Positions 11,911 through 21,318 of a DNA stretch of 64,000 nucleotides are shown here, piece after piece. Every line of letters starts with the position of its first letter. Position 1 is the first letter of the stretch. The stretch spans positions 92,261,349 to 92,325,348 of the forward strand of contig CM042157.1 of NCBI GenBank assembly GCA_023376005.1, in the 5' to 3' direction. This DNA is from Doryteuthis pealeii (Eukaryota; Mollusca; Cephalopoda; Myopsida; Loliginidae). The notes under the pieces are model-generated. The model searched no databases, had not been told where the DNA came from, and saw only the letters and a program-made list of their open reading frames with translations. Both the position numbers and the translations under genes were made by a program.

Positions 11911-12526
11911 AATGGAGATTGTGTGTTTTTCTGTCTGTAACCGAAACTATATTACTACTCAAGTCACAATTCCCTTCGTTATTTACATCACATTCTCCAT
12001 GATTTTATTTATATTTAAACCTCAATTATTAATAAAATTGCTTCACCTTTTTATTAGTGTTGTCCATATCTACATACAAATAACATGCAATTGTATTTAT
12101 ATATACAAAAAATAGCGGTTTACAGTGTGAATGGGAAGGCTAATTTGCATATTGATATTAAAAATGTGATTTTATTAAATATGTGCTTAGTATTATTGAT
12201 TTCTAATTGTTTGGTTTTATTTTAATGAATATAAGCAAAAATCTCTTCAATGAATCTTCAATGAAATCCATTAACAAAAAAAAAAAATAAAATAACTGTC
12301 ATTTTATTCTTTATTTCCTAATTTAACTAAATAGTTAAATAAGTAAAATTCAGCAATGAAAGACGGGAGTGATGGAAGAGTAAGTTTCATTTCTATTTTT
12401 CTATTATACCCCCACTCTGTTACATATCTTTTTATCTGCCTTCTTATAAGACTTTCTAATTTAATACGATATTTCATTACATTAAAACTTAAATACTTGC
12501 ACCCGGAGGGTGCATATATTTGCTAG
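11908..12526 (+). mobile_element. Helitron-like non-autonomous element, family 1, copy B
   Basis: About 615 bp, matched along its length by 45826-46437. It starts with ATGGAGATT and ends with a perfect hairpin (TGCACCC gga GGGTGCA, 12498-12514), then TATATTTG and CTAG. A stem-loop about 10 bp before a terminal CTRR is the 3' signature of Helitrons. No Rep/helicase frame. Confidence 0.6.
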
Positions 12527-12534
12527 TATATCTA

Positions 12535-12705
12535 AAGGGTTTTATAATTTGCTTGAAGCATTGTGTTTATATTGGTTTGTTGGTTGGTTTTGAAGCCTAT
12601 CACAATGCAAGTGTGAAGAAAAAGAAGGTAAATATGGTGTTGTTTATTAACCTGGGATTTATTCTTAATATTTTGAGATAAAAATCTCTTCTACAGAAGA
12701 TCTCC
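12535..12705 (+). repeat. Partial copy of the foldback arm at 26768-26950
   Basis: TTTGCTTGAAGCATTGTG, TATTGGTT and CTATCACAATGCA occur in the same order here and at 26776-26840, with the later TTGAGATAAA/CTCTT part also related. It is a decayed single arm. Confidence 0.55.
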
Positions 12706-12780
12706 AGAACTTGTTGCGAGTGGCTGTTCATTTGTTCTGTCTCATGCCTTACAAATTCTCTGTCTGTGTGGGTGGTGGGG

Positions 12781-12811
<31 letters not shown>

Positions 12812-12825
12812 TTATATGTGTGTGT

Positions 12826-13018
12826 CTGTTCAGTTTTTGATTACTATTCCAGATCTGGCTCGCTCTCTAAGCATATTTTTTTTTGTTTACTAACAGGACC
12901 ATCCGATTTTTTAAATATATGTGTGTGTGATTAACATTCCAGAATTTGGGGTTTTGTTTGGTTATTTATGGGTGTGGGTGTGTAACTTTTATGTTTATCA
13001 AAATCACCTGTTGTCCTG

Positions 13019-13052
<34 letters not shown>

Positions 13053-13383
13053 TTCTTGTTCTTAAGTCCCAACACTATGTGTGTGTGTGTGTTATTTGTA
13101 TGTGTGTGTATGTTTGTTGGGTGTGTGTGTTCTGTTTGTGTACGTATCTTGTTCATATACATTTATATGTGTGTATATGTGTTTTGGATTTAGAAGCTTA
13201 GAATGAAATTAATTTTATCAAAAATTGTAATTCTGGAATAAATCACACACACACACACACACACATATATATACACATATATGTATATATAAAAAAAAAT
13301 CAGATGGTCCTGGTAGTAAAGAACAAAAAAATGATGCTTAGAGGGCGAGCCAGATCTGGAATAATAATCAAAAACTGAACACA
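12826..13383. repeat. Long inverted repeat with (TG)n/(CA)n ends
   Basis: Arms 12826-12948 and 13229-13383 are reverse complements, sharing TTCAGTTTTTGATTA, TTCCAGATCTGGCTCGC, AGGACCATC and ATTCCAGAATT. The loop of about 280 bp is GT-rich, with (TG)n at 13018-13050 and 13079-13092. Several apparent reading frames here are poly-(Val-Cys) artefacts. Likely a foldback transposon. Confidence 0.75.
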
Positions 13384-13511
13384 CACACACACACACACAG
13401 ACAGACAAAGAGTAAGTATCAGACATATGGTTTTATTCTGCATTGCTCATTTAAAGAGATACGCATTCCATAAACGGAGTAGAGTGTCTCGTTGAAAGGA
13501 AACACGAAGTG

Positions 13512-13557
13512 ATCACATGATTTGGAAAGTCATCAGAATATGATGTCATAATAGAAA
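13512..13557 (+). promoter_or_regulatory. Conserved upstream block of cyclase paralogue 2
   Basis: About 46 bp nearly identical to 30604-30650 before paralogue 3. It includes ATCACATGATTT, GAAAGTCATCAGAATATG and TGATGTCATAATAG. TGATGTCA (13541-13548) is one base from the CRE/ATF palindrome TGACGTCA and begins 143 bp before the ATG; in paralogue 3 the distance is 139 bp. Surrounding sequence is less conserved, so promoter function is plausible but could be simple descent from duplication. Confidence 0.5.
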
Positions 13558-13683
13558 AAGTTATAAAGAAATGCTGCAAAAATATCTTAAGAAATAATAG
13601 CAGAGACATGCACATTTTTGCGTGGTTTTTATATGCTAGGAGAATTGGAGTAATTATTTAATTAGAATAATACAAAATATAAT

Positions 13684-16600
13684 ATGTTCCGAATAAGTTC
13701 ACTTTCAAAATTTTACCCACTAGACAGAACATCTTCCTGCTTTTTCTCCCCCTTATCATTATTTTTATTATTATCTATATTAGGATTGAGGTTTAATTTG
13801 ATTAGTGGTCAAAGTTATAAACTTGTTGTTGACTCTGTAAACTCACCACCTGCAGTTATTCCAACTGATCCAAAAAAATTGGTTTACTCTGTTCCGCTTA
13901 ATCAGCTGACCAGTCGCCCAATCATTGCATATATTCAAGATAAAACGGGTAAAATTGTTAAATCACTAAATGACAGCATCAAAGCGTATGTTACAAGTAT
14001 GGACAAATCTCAGAAAAAACCAGCAGACTTGGACAAATGGCGGGATTCGGGTGGAAAACTTTGTCAATGGAGTAATCCTGATGAAGACTGGCCTATAAGA
14101 TTTAATAGGAAATTGTACCATACTGTGTGCGGATCAAGTTTAAGTACAACAACCCTGATTATGAAAATCTTCAAAGGAAAAATAATTATGGATTGGTTAA
14201 TGCATGCGCATTCAGGTGGAGTATTGCCTGCAGACGACCGTTTTATAAGAATTGAAATCCCAGCATTGAATATCTTTAAAGACACAAACCTTTTCAAAAT
14301 CACCGAACCAGCAGCTAGTTTGAATATTACGAAACAACCAGGAACGTTTAAAACTGCTAATACTAATATTTATATAGAAGCCGAAATTCTTAGCAGAAAC
14401 GGTACTCCAGTGACAGACGGATTAGATTCTGTCGCTTACGTTGATCTTACTATCTCGTATCAGCACAAAATTTTTTACCATGCGTCTGGAAAGGATATGA
14501 TACTGAAATCCACTGAGGCTACTTTAGGCGGACCATTCGCTCGTATGTACAAGGGAACAAGGGATAAAATCATTCGAGAAAGAGCCGTTGCGGGGAAAGT
14601 TTCCTTTAAATCTGTTCGGATCCTAGAACCCGTCTATCATGTAATATTAAACTTGACAATGATTATGTCGAGAGATCCTTTTCTAAGGATTCCTACTTGT
14701 GAAAAATGCTATTCTGATCTCAAGTATAAAACTATTACCGACGATGGATTAGTTCGTTTCCATGTGCCCCCACCAAACATACTGAAGGATATACCGTCGA
14801 TGAAATTCACTCATCATATAAATGTTTTACCACAAAACTTCGGCAACTTAGAACTGGTCAACAATTCAAAGGTGACAGGTAAGGTTGAAATCACTCGCAA
14901 CTTTCCTATACCTGGACCAATAACGATAGTGATTCAAGATAGATTTGGAAATCAAATATTTTCTGGCTTTGACTCAAGAATTCCCCTGGAAGTAAAAACA
15001 GATCCTCCTGACCTTTGTCTTTCAAGTGATTATACTGTTCTTTCCAACGGTGGCATTGCTACATTCTTTGGATCGATCTGTGATATCAGAGACTCGGCCT
15101 TTTTAACATTTTACTCAAAGAAAAAGCCGGGCATAAATGTCACATCACAAGAATTTCAGATAGTCGGGAAAGTCAGCATTGCACATTTTGACCATTTTGA
15201 ATTTACAGGTGCTGGAACAGAAGTCTCGCCCCATATTAATTCATTCGTACGCTATGCTGCCACTGATATAAATAGTGGTGTAATACCTGGTGTTTTACGA
15301 CCTTTTAATATGAAAATAAATATTGTTACAGTAGAAACGAAAAATGATATGTCAAATACAATTCTTCAGTATCGGGTATTGAGAGAATTGGCAGAAATAA
15401 ATCCCAGTAATACAATTCGGGCTGCTTTATTGTCTGGAAACCAGAAGATAAATTTTGCTATGGTTAGAGAGTTATTTAACCAAGGTGTAGCCCAAATTTC
15501 ATTGGATGAAAAAGGTGAAAAATACACAGAATTCCCTTTGTTCAACAGAGTCTGTTGGAATTCAAGACAAATATATTATTCTTTTCTCAAATTCTGTATA
15601 GAAAGGCATTGGTCAAAGATAGTTGTCATAAAAACCCCAAGTGTTCATATATCTCGTTCATTGCGTCGTTATGCACGTCTTCTAGATATAGGATTAAAAG
15701 AAATAATGATAGATCCAACAAAAGTTCAGTGGAAAGCTGAGGATCCAGATGTGAATAACATTTTAAGTGACGCCATGGAAACGGCGAAGAAGGAACAAGT
15801 TAAAATAATCCTCTGTTATGCTAACAAGACGGAAATGCCAGCCATATTACATATCGCTAAACAAAAGGGGTTATCATCTAAGGAAGGTTATCAATGGACT
15901 TTTCTTAGTGAAAATGCCTGGGCATTTCCCTTCAACAATTCGTTGATATGCGATGATTTTCCAGAATGTACTACTGTTTTTGGAGGGAGTATCTTATTTA
16001 CTGAGACTTATAACACAAGCTTCATGCACACAAAAGACTGGGAAAGAGTGCTGGGTTACTATTACTCGGCTGACAAATCAATATACCTCGGATCAAAGTC
16101 TGTGTATCCAAATACTGATACAAGTGCGAGGATGTCCTTAGGATATGATGCCACCTGGTTATTTGCACAAACGTTAACGAACATAGTTTCCAAAAGTCTT
16201 ACGGCAACAACAAAAAGAATTACTGAAGAACTGAGAAGAGTAACAATTGAAGGTTTATCAGGTAATTTAAAGCTAAATCAACATGGAGACAGGGAGGGAT
16301 TCCGGGCCGATATTCGTATAATCAATGCTACAAAACCTAAACAACCCATGGAAATAGTCGCTCCTTTATTCAAATATGTTGTGCTGACGCCCGAAAGAAA
16401 TAATATAGAATACCTATACAATGATGATAAAAATACGCATTTCACTAATGAAACAATTCTACCGAGCCGACTTCCTGTCTCGTCAATTTATAATATACAC
16501 AGATTCTGGTCAAGAAGTGGTAGGGTGAGCAAAAAAGATTTTCATCTTATAAGATACGATAATGAATCATGGCCATCAAGAGATATCATGCGCAAGGAGA

Positions 16601-18804
16601 AGACACTTCCACCGTTTACTTGCAGTCATCCTTGTGGAACTAATTCCTCGGAATTCAATGTAAATGTATATAATATGGGAGTGTGCATTTCAATGGACCT
16701 GTGTAAATGCTATGATGGATACTATGGAACTTATTGTGAGAAGAAAGTCTGCAAGTGTTCTCATGGTCAGTGCAATAGACCATACGAGTGTATATGTTAC
16801 GAAGGTTACACGGGTGATGAATGTAAAACTCCCATTTGTCATAATTGCGTAAATGGTAAATGTGTTGAACCAGACAATTGCGAATGTTCTAAGAATTACT
16901 GGGTCGGGGAAGACTGCGATATTCATTTGGCAGCAATTCTGGTTCCGTTTTTCATTCTCCAGGCTGCATTCATTTATCTTAGCTACACATTTTCTATTTT
17001 AATTCGTAAACGAATTGAACGTGCAACCGCTCTCTCAAATCTTGACTGGTTGGTTGACTGGGAAGAGGTGATTTTAGTAGATAAGCATTCCTCTTCAACA
17101 AAGAGTATGTCATTTGCAAGTAGCACAGGGAATATATCGAATGCTTCTTGCAGCTGGAAGAAACGAAAATGGTATTTGAAGAAAATAAAATCTAATACAG
17201 TCGAATATGATGACATAAATATGCGTTTGGAAATGGTCGAATTGATTACTCTACACCATCAGAACTTAATCACGTACGGAGGAGCGTGTCTTGTTAATCC
17301 TAATGTGTGTTTTCTTGTAGAACCAATCCAGAAAGGTAGTTTGGAGGACGTATTAATGAATGAAACGATACGTCTGGACTGGAATTTCCGGTTCTCTTTC
17401 TTAAAAGATATTTGTCGTGGAATGAATTTTCTGCATACTAAAACAAAAATCGGTTCACATGGTCGCCTCAAATCCTCAAACTGCTTATTGGATAATCGTT
17501 GGTGCGTTAGAATAACCGATTTTGGTGCACCAACGATTCGCTATGGTCCTTACTTGATAGAAAAAACCGAAGAAGAAAAAGCAGAAGAATACTTTTCAAT
17601 GCAAGAAGCGTTACTCTGGACAGCACCAGAATTATTGGAATCGGTCTCTTGTCTTGATGATGTTCGTATGGGTACACAAGAAGGTGATGCATACTCATTT
17701 GGTATTGTCGTATCAGAGATCGCTACTCGGGACGTACCTTTTGCATTCGAACGTGGTTACCTGTCTACTTGTGCAATGATTGACTTAATCGTAAATCGAG
17801 ACGATCCAGCAGTGGAAACAGATTTAGAAATTTGGGAATCACTCGAGATTGATTCGAAAGTAGTTCGCCCTTACATTCATCCTGATTATCTCCCAGAAGG
17901 AAGATCAGCTCAAGATAAACTTCTGAAAATGCTTGACAATGCGTGGGACAATGATCCACTTGCAAGGTTTACATTTCAAAAATTAACAAGTGTACTCGAC
18001 CATATATTTCCAACTAAAGAAGAACTAATGGACAATTTGATGAGTTTGTTAGAATCCTATTCGAAAAATCTAGAAAAACTTGTTGTCGAGAGAACCGATG
18101 CTTTAGAAATAGAAAAGACTAAAGTCGAAAATATTGTGAGTCAAATGTTGCCTAAAAAAGTAATTGACGAATTGAAGAATGGCAACAAAATAGAACCCGA
18201 AGATTTTGAATGTGTCACTGTTTATTACAGTGATATTGTTGGTTTTACATCAATTGCAAAAAGTATCCAACCGATGCAAGTAGTGGATCTTTTGAATGAT
18301 TTATATAGTCTGTTTGATGGTATTTTATCACAATATGATGTATATAAAGTGGAGACCATTGGTGATGCTTATGTCGTAGCAAGTGGAGTTCCAACATTAA
18401 ATGACAACTTACACGCCGGTGAGATTGCCACCGCAGCCATGGATGTAATGTCAGCAATAATGACTAAGAAAATTTCTCACTTGCCTCATGTTAAATTACA
18501 AATTCGATTAGGTATCAATACAGGGCCTGTAGTTGCTGGTGTGGTTGGTCTGAAGATGCCTCGTTATACCTTATTCGGGGAGACTATGCAGATAGCTGCC
18601 ACTATGGAATCTTCATCAAAGGCAATGCATATTCAGATGTCTGAAGACACTGTAAAGATTCTTGAAGAACTTGGGGGTTACTTGATGAAGCACCGTGGCA
18701 CCATGACAGTTTGCGGGAGAAAACTTGAAACCTATTGGCTTACTGGAAAAGGGGATACTCTAACCCACTTCCAGAAGTCGAAAATGAATAAAAAAAACTT
18801 CTAA
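13684..18804 (+). CDS. Receptor-type guanylate cyclase paralogue 2, complete, intronless (1706 aa)
   Basis: Predicted cell-surface receptor cyclase. Start ATG is supported by alignment with paralogue 3 (MFR-x-x-SL-x-x-FYP). Residues about 17-43 form a hydrophobic signal peptide. About 44-560 is a region of beta-sandwich-like repeats (NITKQP..., ITRNFPIPGPI...). About 565-975 is ANF-receptor-like; 977-1080 are three EGF-like modules; 1081-1108 is the membrane segment; 1120-1440 is a kinase-homology pseudokinase (HGRLKSSN, DFG kept); 1450-1500 is a coiled coil; 1508-1690 is the cyclase. Asp1517 and Asp1561 (metal) and Glu1557 are present, but Thr1629, Gln1636 and Thr1640 replace the usual Cys, Asn and Arg. 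The last 17 or so residues differ from both paralogues because a base is missing near 18751. Receptor cyclases with EGF modules are not an architecture I recognise. Confidence 0.95.
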   Translation: MFRISSLSKFYPLDRTSSCFFSPLSLFLLLSILGLRFNLISGQSYKLVVDSVNSPPAVIPTDPKKLVYSVPLNQLTSRPIIAYIQDKTGKIVKSLNDSIKAYVTSMDKSQKKPADLDKWRDSGGKLCQWSNPDEDWPIRFNRKLYHTVCGSSLSTTTLIMKIFKGKIIMDWLMHAHSGGVLPADDRFIRIEIPALNIFKDTNLFKITEPAASLNITKQPGTFKTANTNIYIEAEILSRNGTPVTDGLDSVAYVDLTISYQHKIFYHASGKDMILKSTEATLGGPFARMYKGTRDKIIRERAVAGKVSFKSVRILEPVYHVILNLTMIMSRDPFLRIPTCEKCYSDLKYKTITDDGLVRFHVPPPNILKDIPSMKFTHHINVLPQNFGNLELVNNSKVTGKVEITRNFPIPGPITIVIQDRFGNQIFSGFDSRIPLEVKTDPPDLCLSSDYTVLSNGGIATFFGSICDIRDSAFLTFYSKKKPGINVTSQEFQIVGKVSIAHFDHFEFTGAGTEVSPHINSFVRYAATDINSGVIPGVLRPFNMKINIVTVETKNDMSNTILQYRVLRELAEINPSNTIRAALLSGNQKINFAMVRELFNQGVAQISLDEKGEKYTEFPLFNRVCWNSRQIYYSFLKFCIERHWSKIVVIKTPSVHISRSLRRYARLLDIGLKEIMIDPTKVQWKAEDPDVNNILSDAMETAKKEQVKIILCYANKTEMPAILHIAKQKGLSSKEGYQWTFLSENAWAFPFNNSLICDDFPECTTVFGGSILFTETYNTSFMHTKDWERVLGYYYSADKSIYLGSKSVYPNTDTSARMSLGYDATWLFAQTLTNIVSKSLTATTKRITEELRRVTIEGLSGNLKLNQHGDREGFRADIRIINATKPKQPMEIVAPLFKYVVLTPERNNIEYLYNDDKNTHFTNETILPSRLPVSSIYNIHRFWSRSGRVSKKDFHLIRYDNESWPSRDIMRKEKTLPPFTCSHPCGTNSSEFNVNVYNMGVCISMDLCKCYDGYYGTYCEKKVCKCSHGQCNRPYECICYEGYTGDECKTPICHNCVNGKCVEPDNCECSKNYWVGEDCDIHLAAILVPFFILQAAFIYLSYTFSILIRKRIERATALSNLDWLVDWEEVILVDKHSSSTKSMSFASSTGNISNASCSWKKRKWYLKKIKSNTVEYDDINMRLEMVELITLHHQNLITYGGACLVNPNVCFLVEPIQKGSLEDVLMNETIRLDWNFRFSFLKDICRGMNFLHTKTKIGSHGRLKSSNCLLDNRWCVRITDFGAPTIRYGPYLIEKTEEEKAEEYFSMQEALLWTAPELLESVSCLDDVRMGTQEGDAYSFGIVVSEIATRDVPFAFERGYLSTCAMIDLIVNRDDPAVETDLEIWESLEIDSKVVRPYIHPDYLPEGRSAQDKLLKMLDNAWDNDPLARFTFQKLTSVLDHIFPTKEELMDNLMSLLESYSKNLEKLVVERTDALEIEKTKVENIVSQMLPKKVIDELKNGNKIEPEDFECVTVYYSDIVGFTSIAKSIQPMQVVDLLNDLYSLFDGILSQYDVYKVETIGDAYVVASGVPTLNDNLHAGEIATAAMDVMSAIMTKKISHLPHVKLQIRLGINTGPVVAGVVGLKMPRYTLFGETMQIAATMESSSKAMHIQMSEDTVKILEELGGYLMKHRGTMTVCGRKLETYWLTGKGDTLTHFQKSKMNKKNF

Positions 18805-18892
18805 AATTCACAATTCTGACAATGTTGTTATTTTATGTTTACTTCGGCGGGGGGTTTGATTTGTTCAACGGAATTGATTTTATTATTAACTT

Positions 18893-19140
18893 TCTATGGT
18901 GTTAGGTGAAGGGCCAATTTTTCTGAGATCAAAGATAACATATACCTGAGAGTTAGAGGTGGGAAATGGAGCTGAGGTTAAAAAAAGAAATGTTGATGGA
19001 AGATGATGAGGAAGAAGAGGTAGTCAGATAAAAGTAAAAAAAGAAGAAAAAAGGACATTGAATGATGGTTCTGTCTGAATCAAATGATCTAATTGTTTGC
19101 CCCTTTTCAAAATCGTATATTTTGAGCGTGTGGATAAGAA
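18893..19140. other. 3'-flank block shared by the cyclase paralogues, copy 2
   Basis: Ordered matches to 4070-4345 and 38723-38925: ATGGTGTTAGGTG, AAAGATAACATATA, GGACATTGAATGATGG and TTTCAAAATCGTATATTTTG. Non-coding. It lies only about 90 bp after the stop, so less sequence separates gene and block here than in the other two loci. Confidence 0.7.
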
Positions 19141-19730
19141 AAAGAACAATTAAAAATTTTTTAGTGACATTGGCTAATTTTCTCTGTTTATCTAAAACTT
19201 TAGAAAAAAGTGTCAATTCTTAATTTTTCAATTCACATTTCCTGGCAGTAGTGAATAGAGTTGCATATTTATCAGCGTATGCACTTCAGTGACTCATACA
19301 TTGTTTATATAGTTTTATCTGAAATATAAATTGATACTAAACAATTGTTTATCATCTACGAGTAAATTAATTTTCTAAATCATTTTTAGAAGCATTAAAT
19401 CCATTTCTTGAAGAAAAGACTTCATTGTTATTAAGATTAATATATAGGTTATGAATTTTTGCAAATAAATTTAATTTATACACCTACCCGAAAAAAAAGT
19501 TACACATGTACAAAAAATGAATAGGGTGCCCCCACCCAGAGTGTGCTTTAACGAAGATATTTCAGATTTAGAAAAGTAATTAATCATATTGTTTTTATTT
19601 TACGCATTTCCCTGTTTACACCAGATGACTGCGAGTTAGCGTTGTAGATTGAGTAAGAAGAATTCTTCCCAAATGTACAAAACCTTTCTCTATATGAAAA
19701 ATAAAACACAAAACACTGTGGTCTAAACAG
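19141..19730. other. Intergenic, nothing recognised
   Basis: AT-rich single-copy-looking sequence, with no frame, RNA gene or repeat that I can support. Confidence 0.4.
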
Positions 19731-19732
19731 TT

Positions 19733-19979
19733 GCAATTCTTCGTCTATTTTCTATTTCCCCTCATTTTGTGTCTGATATTTTTGACGCGGTTACAAGTGC
19801 ACCAATAATCATATGATCAACCACATCCCCTTACTGTCCCCCAGTCTTTTCAGTTCTCAAACTGGGGGACAGTAAGGGGAGGGTTGATTATATGATTATT
19901 GATGCACGTGTAACCGCGTCAAAAATATCAGAAACAAAATGAGGGGATGGGGGCAAGTAGAAAATAGATGAAGAATTGG
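19733..19979. mobile_element. Compact foldback element, about 112-bp arms, 18-bp loop
   Basis: Left arm 19733-19843 and right arm 19862-19979 are reverse complements with few mismatches (TTTTGACGCGGTTACA, AATAATCATATGATCAACC, CCCCTTACTGTCCCCCAGT). Arms this long with almost no loop extrude readily as a cruciform. The arms end abruptly in unrelated sequence. Confidence 0.8.
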
Positions 19980-20314
19980 ATGGTTCAAATATTCTTCTAA
20001 TTTTCATTTTCTTTATTTGTAGTCGGTGGTCTACTATTTTACTTGTTTACGGCTCTATTGTTTACAATTGGTCGTCTCGTTGAATAGAATTGTCTGTTTG
20101 TACTTCAAATTTCCAGACTATCATGTGTTTTAATATTGTAGGATAGCCTCAGTTTTTGCTATACCATTTGTGTACATTACCGAAGTAGAATTATTTGCAC
20201 AGTTCTCGGTGTATGGTTGTCTCTATTCTATTGTGCCTGTTTTTGTTTTGCATTAGCATTCTGCAGTTGATCATGATGTAATTAACCGTCTTGTGTTTCG
20301 ATTATAACACCCAT

Positions 20315-20566
20315 ATACTTATAATGCATTGGGCCATTGAAATGATAACCTAACACTGAATATTTCCGTAAGGAAAGACAAAGCCATATTAACAATTATA
20401 TTAACATTTAATAATATACGTGTAAAAACAAAACATGATACTTATAATGCATTAGGCCATTGAAATGATAACCTAACACTGAATATTTCCGTGAGGAAAA
20501 GACAAAGCCATATTAACGAAGGATATTAACATTTAATAATATATGTGTAAAAAAACAAAAACATGA
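20315..20566. repeat. Direct tandem duplication, about 123-bp unit, two copies
   Basis: ACTTATAATGCATT, GGCCATTGAAATGATAACC and TTAACATTTAATAATAT occur twice in a row with about 95% identity (20319 onward and 20441 onward). Confidence 0.85.
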
Positions 20567-20628
20567 TATATGTCCCAAACCATAAAAGGCACAATTATGT
20601 TCCAATAACACAAAAGGGTGTGATAAAA

Positions 20629-21162
20629 CGAGGGTGATTTAAAAAGTAATGCCATTTTCTTTAAAAAAAAACAAACCAACAAACTCTGATACACATTGAG
20701 TCCCTAACGAGACTCAGAGCAGGAATACGACGAGTAAGACACCCAACTTGCCAATCAACAATGTCCTCCTAGACCACACAGAAGCATCAGGACAAGGGAG
20801 AAAATCGCCTCATTAGGGTGGGGCAACTTTACCGCTTCCTCCATATTCACCAGATTTAGCGCCTTCCGATTATCATCTCTTCGGCCTCATGGAAAGAGGG
20901 TTTGAGGGGCAAACATAATTCCAGTGACGAGAAAGTGAAATCTGGAGTGAAGAAGTGGCTCAAAGAGTCAACAGAATTTGACGGGGGATACATTTTCTTA
21001 TTCGGAAGTGGAATATTGGTATTGAGAGAAACGCGATGACTATTAGAGAAGTAGGGATGCGAGCCACAGATGACGGCTTCATTTTGATGTATAATACATG
21101 TTCCCGCGTTGGCAATTTTATACTTGTCTCTAAAAAAAATATCTATTTTTAACTCACCCTCG
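20629..21162 (+). mobile_element. Internally deleted mariner-like element
   Basis: Inverted ends CGAGGGTGATTTAAAAAGTA (left) and its diverged complement at 21138-21162 enclose about 530 bp. From about 20835 the + strand encodes a mariner C-terminal motif, PYSPDLAPSDYHLFG, followed by a decayed K-x-W-L region with stops and shifts. The catalytic N-terminal two thirds is missing. A dead, non-autonomous relic. Confidence 0.75.
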
Positions 21163-21318
21163 TAAAAAGGGATAATTGAACTTACTCGCGTGGTTGTTCT
21201 GTAAGTTCCGTATCAATTTCTTCTCTAAGAACAAAGCTAGGACGAATGTACTTGTTCGCTCAAAGAGCGGAGACCAATAAAATATATGTCTTGTTTCTTT
21301 ACTTATCATACAAAATCA

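Noticed and set aside
12711..13426. Cys/Val-rich and His/Thr-rich small frames (also at 11472-11749)
   Set aside because: They are translations of (TG)n or (CA)n microsatellites.
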